DNA of 14,278 nucleotides from an uncultured Lachnospiraceae bacterium. GTDB taxonomy: Bacteria; Bacillota; Clostridia; Lachnospirales; Lachnospiraceae. Of the stretch, positions 1-6,299 are shown in pieces. Numbering within the stretch: position 1 is the first letter of the stretch; the number at the start of each line of letters is the position of its first letter. The stretch is from NCBI GenBank assembly GCA_947177925.1, contig CAMWWJ010000049.1, forward strand, positions 1 to 14,278, in the 5' to 3' direction. The notes beneath the pieces are model-generated. The model was given only the letters and a program-made list of their open reading frames with translations. It was not told the origin of the DNA and did not search any database. Both the position numbers and the translations under genes were made by a program.

Positions 1-2
1 GG

Positions 3-1211
3 GCAATGGGTGTGATTAATACCGGCAGCCAGAGTGGAAATGCGGATACCAAGCCAGAGGAAGATAGTCAGAAGAAAAGTGAAAATCAGGATAGCCAGAA
101 TCAAAAGGCAGCAAAAACCAAAAAGGTGACTGCATGGGAAAAGATAGGGGATAAGCTCGTGGCAATCTATGAACTTCAGGTGGAAGCCATGAATTCCTAT
201 TGGGGCAATGTATTCTGGATATGTATGGGGCTCTTTGTCCTGTATTACGCAGTGCTTCTCCTGTTTAAAAAAGTAACATGGAAAGATTGCATGTATGGAG
301 GCATATGGATATTCCTGATGCTTGTGGTAATCATGTACAGTTACGGGATATTGGGCATTCCCAAGCTGATGAAGGAAGAAAGAATGTCCATGTTCATGGG
401 GTATATTGCTCCACTTATGCTGGCATTTCCTGTGGAGCTGTTTTGCAGGCTGCTGCCAGGATGGGGAAAGGTCATCGGTACCCTTGGAGGCTACGGGGCA
501 GCGGCAGCGCTGTTTTATGTCACCTATTATCTTGGCTATATGCCCATACAGTCCCACTATTATCTGGAGCCGTCTCTGGCAGCAAAAACATGTGTAATGG
601 CGGATAAGGAGTTTCCAAGGGGAACCTGGACAGTGGTATCTCCCGTAGAAGAGCTTGCAATGGTAAGAAACAGGGGATATCATTATGAGCTTTGGGAATT
701 TATTACCAATATGGAAGTGTACAAGGAGAATATGTATCTGGAGATACCTACCAAATATGTATTTTTCGTTTTGGAAAAACAGCCCCTTATATACAATGAG
801 GTCCGTTACAGCGATCAGCAATATAAAAATGAGCCGATTGATAAAGAAGAAGCCAATACCATATTTACAAGAGAAGTGCTTGGAATATCCGAAACCGGTA
901 CGATGAAATTTTATAATATACTGGAAAACAGAAGGATACTGGAGGCAAAGCTGGCATGCTGGCTGGAAGAGTACAGCAAGGCATTTCCGGACCAGATAGA
1001 GCTTTATATGGAGGATGAGGAGTGCGCCGTATATAAGTTTGAGCAAAATCCATACATGATGAACAATTTTGCAATAGATTATGGCTGCAATGAAAACACG
1101 GATCTGGAATTTTATAAGAAGCTTCGTATCAGAATGCTGGAGTGGAAAGAAGATGTTACCCAGATAGAAGAGAAAATCAAGGAAATAAAAGAGCAGGAGA
1201 ATGAGAAGTGA
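3..1211 (+). CDS. Polytopic membrane protein, C-terminal part (5' end outside window)
   Basis: The frame is open to the window edge. The first ATG, at 6, has no room for a ribosome binding site and is followed by about 40 hydrophilic residues rich in Lys, Glu, Asn and Gln that look like a loop or linker. The true start is therefore probably upstream. Four hydrophobic segments follow (about residues 67-87, 98-117, 129-151 and 156-180, counted from the ATG at 6). Then comes a roughly 220-residue soluble domain rich in Tyr, Glu and aromatic residues, ending in a charged, probably helical tail (EEKIKEIKEQ). I do not recognise the family. The layout of membrane helices plus an external C-terminal domain resembles polysaccharide-assembly membrane proteins, and the adjoining GT4 and GT8 genes fit that. 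A function in surface-glycan synthesis is inference only. Its stop lies 4 bp before the preferred start of the next gene, so the two are co-transcribed. Confidence 0.7.
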   Translation, partial: AMGVINTGSQSGNADTKPEEDSQKKSENQDSQNQKAAKTKKVTAWEKIGDKLVAIYELQVEAMNSYWGNVFWICMGLFVLYYAVLLLFKKVTWKDCMYGGIWIFLMLVVIMYSYGILGIPKLMKEERMSMFMGYIAPLMLAFPVELFCRLLPGWGKVIGTLGGYGAAAALFYVTYYLGYMPIQSHYYLEPSLAAKTCVMADKEFPRGTWTVVSPVEELAMVRNRGYHYELWEFITNMEVYKENMYLEIPTKYVFFVLEKQPLIYNEVRYSDQQYKNEPIDKEEANTIFTREVLGISETGTMKFYNILENRRILEAKLACWLEEYSKAFPDQIELYMEDEECAVYKFEQNPYMMNNFAIDYGCNENTDLEFYKKLRIRMLEWKEDVTQIEEKIKEIKEQENEK

Positions 1212-1215
1212 TACA

Positions 1216-2451
1216 ATGAAGAAAAAAATTCTTTTTGTAATCAATACGATGGGAAGGGCAGGCGCTGAAAAGTGCCTGCTTTCCATGCTGAAATATATGG
1301 ATACAGAGAAATATGACATTTCCCTTTTTTCCATCATAAACAGAGGCGAAATGTTTTCTTATGTGCCAAAGGGAGTCAGGGTACTGAATGAAGCTCCCTG
1401 TAAAGAGTCGGTACTGGACCGGACCAGTAAGAAAGTGCTGGCAGGGTATATTTTGAAGAAGGGCTTTCAAAAGGGCTACTTTTTTAAGGAAGCAGGCTAT
1501 TTGTGGAAAATGGCATCCTACCAGAGAAAGCATGAGGGGATTGACTTTAAAAAGCTGTTTTGGAAGCTTTTGTCCGACCATGCCCCAAAGCAGGAGGAAA
1601 GCTATGATCTGGCAGTTGCCTATATTCAGGGAGCCGCTACTTATTATGTGATGGATCATGTGAAGGCAAAAAAGAAAATTGCCTTTTTGCATAATGAATT
1701 TTTAGACAGTGGATATTGTCCGGCTTTGGAGGAAGCATATTACGAAAAAGCAGACGCCATTTATTGCGTTTCAAGAAGCATATGTGATCATTTTGCCCAG
1801 GTTTATCCTAAAATGGCAGGAAAGATGGATGTGTTTTATAATCTGCTGGATACGGAGGAAATCAGGGAAAAGGCATTAAAGACCAAGGAGCTGTCTCCAG
1901 CATTTTTAAAAGCGGTGAAAGAAAGAGATGAAAAAAATCAGATTCTTTTACTAACGGCAGCAAGAATCGCACCTGTAAAGGCATATGATCTTGCAGTTCC
2001 TGCGCTTTCCATTGTGAGGAAGCAGGGCTATGACGTAAAATGGTATGTGCTGGGGGAAGGGCCGGAAAGAGCCAATGTGGAAGCGCTTATCAAGGCAAAC
2101 GGATTAGAGGAAAGCTTTTTTTTGCTAGGAGCTGTGGATAACCCATATCCTTATATGGCAGCCTGTGATGTGTATGTGCAGGCAACCAGATATGAAGGCT
2201 GCTGTACCTCCATTTCGGAAGCGGTCATTTTGCAAAAGCCGGTAATTGCTTCGGACTGTCACGGCAATAAGGAGCAGTTAAGCCGCTATGAAACAGGAAT
2301 TTTAGTAAAGCTGACGCCGGAAGGAATTGCGGAGGGAATCATAAAGGCAATGGATGGCAGGCTTAGAAAAGAACTGGCGGAACAGGCGAATATGAGTGAT
2401 TTTGAGCCGTACAAGGCATTGGAACGAATCTATCGGTTCGTGGAAGATTAA
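1216..2451 (+). CDS. GT4-family glycosyltransferase
   Basis: A predicted cytoplasmic retaining glycosyltransferase with GT-B fold, 411 aa. It would transfer a sugar from a nucleotide donor to a growing surface glycan or glycolipid. The N-terminus is a beta strand (KKKILFVIN) followed by a Gly-rich loop ending GAEK (residues 16-19), the usual GT4 start. The C-terminal donor-binding half contains LLLTAARIAPVKAYDLAV, a GEGPERANVE strand-turn, and the EX7E signature at E327 and E335 (EGCCTSISE), followed by PVIASDCHGNKE. Length is normal for the family. An in-frame ATG at 1201 would add five residues (MRSDT) and overlap the upstream gene by 11 bp, but AGGAGA abuts it with no spacing. I prefer ATG 1216 because the protein then begins at the conserved first strand; the ribosome site is weak for either start. 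Donor and acceptor cannot be read from the sequence. Confidence 0.88.
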   Translation: MKKKILFVINTMGRAGAEKCLLSMLKYMDTEKYDISLFSIINRGEMFSYVPKGVRVLNEAPCKESVLDRTSKKVLAGYILKKGFQKGYFFKEAGYLWKMASYQRKHEGIDFKKLFWKLLSDHAPKQEESYDLAVAYIQGAATYYVMDHVKAKKKIAFLHNEFLDSGYCPALEEAYYEKADAIYCVSRSICDHFAQVYPKMAGKMDVFYNLLDTEEIREKALKTKELSPAFLKAVKERDEKNQILLLTAARIAPVKAYDLAVPALSIVRKQGYDVKWYVLGEGPERANVEALIKANGLEESFFLLGAVDNPYPYMAACDVYVQATRYEGCCTSISEAVILQKPVIASDCHGNKEQLSRYETGILVKLTPEGIAEGIIKAMDGRLRKELAEQANMSDFEPYKALERIYRFVED

Positions 2452-2497
2452 AAAATCGTCTGGATTTTCCTATATGGGACAATGGGGTGAGAAAGAA

Positions 2498-5227
2498 ATG
2501 AAGAAAAAGAAAATACGGAATATATGCTTGTGTTCTTTCTTTTTGTGGGGTCTCCTGCTTTTTTCGGGCGTTACTGTACAGGCGGAGCCGTCAGAACGTC
2601 TGGTGCTGGATATACATTATACCCGTCATGATGGAGATTATGAGGATTGGAGCCTTTGGCTCTGGAGGTCTGGTGCAGAAGGAAGGGAATATGCTTTTTC
2701 CAAAACTTCCGGGGAAGGTGGGATGGGCACACAGGTAGTCCTGGAAGATGTAGATGAAAATACAAAAGTGGGGATCTTGATCAAATATAAGGACTGGGAA
2801 AAAAAGGATGTGGACCAGGACCGGTATCTGGACTTGTCCAAAGCGGAAAACGGAGTGCTTTCCGTTTATTTCCTGCAGGGAGAAGAACAGATTTTTTATT
2901 CAGGACAGGATATAAAGGAAGGGCAGCGGATTTTAAAGGCACAATATGATGATGTAAACAGAATTTCCTTCACATTATATCATCCTGGACTTTCAAAAGA
3001 GCAGGCGGAGAAGCTGACTGTTTCCATAGAAGAAGAGGGAGGAAATGTTTATCCGCTGAAGGAATTGGAGCTGGTTCAGGAAGGAAATCTGATAAAAGGA
3101 AAAGGAATGCTGGAAGAAGCTGTAAAGCTGTCTGAGTGCAATTATTTATCTATAGAGGGCATGGAAAAAAAGGCAATAGAAGCCGGAGCCGTATTTTCAA
3201 GCAAAGCTTTTGAAGAGGCTTATACTTATGAAGGGGATGATCTGGGAGCCGTTTATACAAAAGAAGCTACTGCATTCCGGGTATGGGCGCCTACTGCCGG
3301 CAAGGTAGAAGTCAGGCTTTATGAAACCGGAAACGGAGACGATTTCATAAATGCTTATCCAATGGATCGGGACGAAAAGGGAACCTGGTATCTGAAGCTG
3401 ACCGGTGATTATTCCGGCGTGTATTATACGTATTCGGTAACGGTCCTTGGGGAAACAAGAGAAGCAGTGGATCCATATGCCAGGGCATGCGGCATGAACG
3501 GAATGAGAGGAATGGTCATAGATCTGGAAAATACGGATCCTCAGGGATTTTTGGAAGAAGCAAAGCCGCCTCTTGCTTCCTTTAGCGATATTATCCTGTA
3601 TGAAATGAGCATACGGGATTATACGATAGATGAACATTCCGGCGTAAAGGAAAAGGGAAAGTATCTTGGGCTTACGGAAGAGGGGACGGTAAATTCCAAA
3701 GGTCAGGCAACGGCCCTTGATTATCTTGGCAGCCTGGGGGTTACCCATGTGCACCTTCTGCCCAGTCAGGATTTTAGTGAGGTGGACGAAGAACATCCGG
3801 AGGATTCTTATAACTGGGGATATATGACACAGAATTTCAACGTGCCGGAAGGCTCTTATTCTACAGATCCGTATCATGGAGAGGTACGGGTAAAGGAATA
3901 TAAGCAAATGGTACAGAGCCTGCATAAAAAAGGGCTTCGGGTAGTTATGGACGTGGTATATAACCATACCTGCGAAGCAGGTGAATCCAATTTCAACAAA
4001 ATCGTGCCGGGTTATTATTACCGGATTGGAGAGGACGGTTCTTATTCCAACGGCTCTGCCTGCGGCAATGAAGTAGCTACGGAACGGGCAATGGCAAGAA
4101 AATTTATTGTGGATTCTGTAGTTTACTGGGCAAAAGAGTATCATGTGGACGGCTTTCGGTTTGACCTGATGGGACTGATTGACATAGACACTATGAAGCT
4201 CATCCGGGAAGAACTGGATAAAATCGATGAAACCATCTATCTATATGGAGAAGGCTGGACAGGCGGCGACACCATAAGCACGGGCGTGATGGCAGAAGCG
4301 GAAAATGCCGTAGAAATGCCCGGAGTCGCAGTATTTTCCAATGTATTCCGGAGAGGGATACAAAAATATGTAAGCGGCATATTTGAAGAGGATTTTACGA
4401 AAAATTCCGTATTGTTTGGTGTAGTGGCGGCAACAAGACAGGAGATGACGAAAGAGTCCATGGGAAGTTGGACAAAGGATCCGGTTCAATGTATCAACTA
4501 TGCTTCCTGTCATGACGGATATACGCTGTGGGACCTGATCAGGCAGAACTGCAGCGGGGAATCGGAAGAAATGTGGATGAAGAGGAACAAGCTGTCGGCA
4601 GCTATCGTCATGACCGTTCAGGGAGTGCCTTTTATCCAGTCGGGGGAAGAAATGCTAAGAAGCAAGGCTGCAGAGGATGACCCCGAAAAGATTTACGGCA
4701 ATTCCTATAGTGCAGGAGATTTTGTAAACAGCATTAAATGGGACAGCATTTCAGAATATCCGGATATGGTCTCTTATTATAAGGGTCTTATGGAGTTTCG
4801 GAAAGAGCATAAAGGACTTTCCTGTGAGACGTCAGAGGAAATAGAAAGAAACATGAAGTTTCTTGATAATCTGCAGGAAAATGTAATTGCCTATACGGTA
4901 ACCGAGCAGGAAAACCTGGTTTTGGAAAATGAAATCTGCATGATTTATAATCCCAATCAAGAAGAGATTTCTCTCATGCTGCCAAAAGGCAAATGGAAGG
5001 CATATATAAATGGCAGGCAGGCAGGACTGGAAGAACTGGCTGTCCTTACCGGAAAAACGGAAATAAAGGTGCCAGGCATAGAGCCCCTTGTGCTGGTGCG
5101 CACTTATATAAAAACCGAAGTATTCTATACAGGAACAGGTATTGTGGTATTGGCGGCCATTCTTGTGGGAATCAGAATCAGAAAGAACAGGAGAAGGAAA
5201 CATGAATGTAGCAGTAACCATCAATGA
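2498..5227 (+). CDS. pulA: Type I pullulanase (GH13), secreted and membrane-anchored
   Basis: Hydrolyses alpha-1,6 branch points of pullulan, amylopectin and related dextrins outside the cell. The 909-aa protein has a signal peptide (cleavage likely after VQA, residue 29) and an N-terminal CBM41 starch-binding domain (about 35-145; HYTRHDGDY then WSLWLW). A linker domain, a CBM48-type E-set (about 247-345; FRVWAPTA) and the GH13 barrel follow. The pullulanase signature YNWGY is at 438-442. The four GH13 regions are intact: DVVYNH (485-490), FRFDLMG with nucleophile D556, YGEGW with acid/base E585, and HDGYTLWD with D673. After a beta-sandwich, a hydrophobic helix (about 875-895) and a basic tail (KNRRRK) end the protein, which should hold it in the membrane. 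ATG 2498 is chosen because GGGGTGA lies 7 bp upstream and it gives a clean signal peptide. A GTG at 2396 would overlap the GT4 gene by 56 bp and spoil the signal peptide. Spacing to the GT4 gene is 46 bp with no terminator, so it is in the same operon. Confidence 0.93.
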   Translation: MKKKKIRNICLCSFFLWGLLLFSGVTVQAEPSERLVLDIHYTRHDGDYEDWSLWLWRSGAEGREYAFSKTSGEGGMGTQVVLEDVDENTKVGILIKYKDWEKKDVDQDRYLDLSKAENGVLSVYFLQGEEQIFYSGQDIKEGQRILKAQYDDVNRISFTLYHPGLSKEQAEKLTVSIEEEGGNVYPLKELELVQEGNLIKGKGMLEEAVKLSECNYLSIEGMEKKAIEAGAVFSSKAFEEAYTYEGDDLGAVYTKEATAFRVWAPTAGKVEVRLYETGNGDDFINAYPMDRDEKGTWYLKLTGDYSGVYYTYSVTVLGETREAVDPYARACGMNGMRGMVIDLENTDPQGFLEEAKPPLASFSDIILYEMSIRDYTIDEHSGVKEKGKYLGLTEEGTVNSKGQATALDYLGSLGVTHVHLLPSQDFSEVDEEHPEDSYNWGYMTQNFNVPEGSYSTDPYHGEVRVKEYKQMVQSLHKKGLRVVMDVVYNHTCEAGESNFNKIVPGYYYRIGEDGSYSNGSACGNEVATERAMARKFIVDSVVYWAKEYHVDGFRFDLMGLIDIDTMKLIREELDKIDETIYLYGEGWTGGDTISTGVMAEAENAVEMPGVAVFSNVFRRGIQKYVSGIFEEDFTKNSVLFGVVAATRQEMTKESMGSWTKDPVQCINYASCHDGYTLWDLIRQNCSGESEEMWMKRNKLSAAIVMTVQGVPFIQSGEEMLRSKAAEDDPEKIYGNSYSAGDFVNSIKWDSISEYPDMVSYYKGLMEFRKEHKGLSCETSEEIERNMKFLDNLQENVIAYTVTEQENLVLENEICMIYNPNQEEISLMLPKGKWKAYINGRQAGLEELAVLTGKTEIKVPGIEPLVLVRTYIKTEVFYTGTGIVVLAAILVGIRIRKNRRRKHECSSNHQ

Positions 5228-6083
5228 TACTTACTTTTATCCTCTTTATATTATGTTGAACACACTGTTTTCCAGACATGAGAAAACTGCGGTCCATGTA
5301 TATCTCATACATTCCAGAGTCAGCAAAAGGAACCTGAAAAGGCTGGAACGTCTTTGTAAAAAATATGGCGGAAGCTTTACGGAAATATTTGTTTCGGAAA
5401 AGGAGTTTTCTGAGGCTCCCAGCTTTTCTTATTTTACGAAGGAAATGTATTACCGGATTCTTGTAGCAAAGCTTTTGCCGGAAACACTGGACCGGGTTCT
5501 TTATCTGGATCCGGATATGATCGTAACGGACAACCTGGAGGAATTTTATTCCATGCCTCTTGAAGATTGTTTTTTTGCAGGCATACGTGACAGACTGCAG
5601 GATAAAGAAGGCAGCCCCTATTGGAAGGAGCTGGGATTTACGGGAAAGAACAGATATATTAATTCCGGCGTGCTTTTGTGCAATCTTACAGTTCTTAGAA
5701 AGGAACAGAAAGTACAGGATGTTTTTGATATGTTAAGGGAGCGGGGAGAAAGACTGAAGTTCCCGGATCAGGATTTGATCAATGTACTGTATGAAGGAAG
5801 AATCGCAGTAGTGGATGACCGGTACAATCTAAATCCTAATATACTGCGGTGGTGGGAATATTTAGGCTATAATTTTGCCCCCTTTTTGATGAAAAGGCCT
5901 GCAATCATTCATTATATGGGTCCCGGAAAGCCATGGAGGAGCAGCTATGCGGGAGGGATGTACCAGTATTACTGGAATGAGGAAAGAAAGTATGCGTATG
6001 GGAAAAAGACGGATATGTTTTTCCGTTTTTTAAAGATTCCTTTTTTAATGTTAAAATCGGGGATTATTTTTTTCATTTCCTAA
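5202..6083 (+). CDS. GT8-family glycosyltransferase
   Basis: A predicted retaining glycosyltransferase of the glycogenin / LPS galactosyl- and glucosyltransferase family, 293 aa, a usual size. The N-terminus NVAVTINDTYFYPLYIML is the typical GT8 first strand. The metal- and nucleotide-binding DXD is D103-P-D105 in RVLYLDPDMIV. The family motifs NSGVLLCNL and FPDQDLIN follow, then HYMGPGKPW beginning at H237, matching the GT8 HXXGXXKPW signature. A hydrophobic C-terminal stretch (FLKIPFLMLKSGIIFFI) may associate with the membrane. The start at ATG 5202 is supported by AGGAG at 5189-5193 with 8 bp spacing. It lies 26 bp inside the pullulanase gene in another frame, suggesting translational coupling. 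A TTG at 5142 would add 20 residues unlike the family and is rejected. The acceptor is unknown; with the upstream GT4 gene it probably acts in surface-glycan assembly (inference). Confidence 0.9.
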   Translation: MNVAVTINDTYFYPLYIMLNTLFSRHEKTAVHVYLIHSRVSKRNLKRLERLCKKYGGSFTEIFVSEKEFSEAPSFSYFTKEMYYRILVAKLLPETLDRVLYLDPDMIVTDNLEEFYSMPLEDCFFAGIRDRLQDKEGSPYWKELGFTGKNRYINSGVLLCNLTVLRKEQKVQDVFDMLRERGERLKFPDQDLINVLYEGRIAVVDDRYNLNPNILRWWEYLGYNFAPFLMKRPAIIHYMGPGKPWRSSYAGGMYQYYWNEERKYAYGKKTDMFFRFLKIPFLMLKSGIIFFIS

Positions 6084-6098
6084 AATATCTGCAGTTTG

Positions 6099-6126
6099 GA
6101 GCCGGCGTATGCCGGCTTATTTTTAT
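6099..6126 (+). terminator. Rho-independent terminator after the GT8 gene
   Basis: A perfect 7-bp GC-rich stem, AGCCGGC (6100-6106) and GCCGGCT (6111-6117), with a GTAT loop is followed by TATTTTTAT. It begins 16 bp after the GT8 stop and closes the four-gene left operon. Confidence 0.88.
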
Positions 6127-6203
6127 GCCATAAAAAAATAACCAAAAATCTGAAAGTAACTTTATGGAAAACTACCGAAAATTTTCTGTTTCTCAAAAAG
6201 CTA

Positions 6204-6233
6204 TTGTACAAAGCCCATGAAATTTTATATAAT
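6204..6233 (+). promoter_or_regulatory. Predicted sigma-A promoter of the starch-binding-protein/amylase unit
   Basis: A TTGTAC box (-35, 6204-6209) is separated by 18 bp from a perfect TATAAT (-10, 6228-6233). Transcription should begin near 6240, leaving a leader of about 60 nt. GGGAGG at 6283-6288 is 11 bp before the ATG at 6300. The -35 box sits in the palindrome TTGTACAA (6204-6211), which could also be a repressor site. The rest of the 216-bp gap (6084-6299) holds the upstream terminator and AT-rich DNA, including a short palindrome GAAAATTTTC at 6177-6186. I see no clear catabolite-response element. Confidence 0.65.
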
Positions 6234-6299
6234 TAGATTGTCTTTATATGCTTAAATGGCGCTTGGAGACAAAATAAAAAATGGGAGGCAGAAAAGAAA

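Noticed and set aside
1177..1692. 171-codon open frame on the - strand
   Set aside because: Antisense to the well-supported GT4 gene, with no domain pattern.
2396..2497. Longer pullulanase start (GTG at 2396)
   Set aside because: It would place 34 polar residues before the signal peptide and overlap the GT4 gene by 56 bp. ATG 2498 has a GGGGTGA site 7 bp upstream.
3197..4144. 315-codon open frame on the - strand
   Set aside because: It lies entirely opposite the pullulanase barrel, whose motifs prove the + frame. Its translation is Ile/His/Cys/Arg-rich with no domain, as expected of an antisense shadow.
5142..5201. Longer GT8 start (TTG at 5142)
   Set aside because: The added 20 residues do not fit the GT8 N-terminus, and AGGAG is well spaced for ATG 5202.
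6120..6136. AT inverted repeat TTTTTAT-GCC-ATAAAAA
   Set aside because: All A-T arms, partly made of the preceding terminator's T tract; unlikely to be a separate element.
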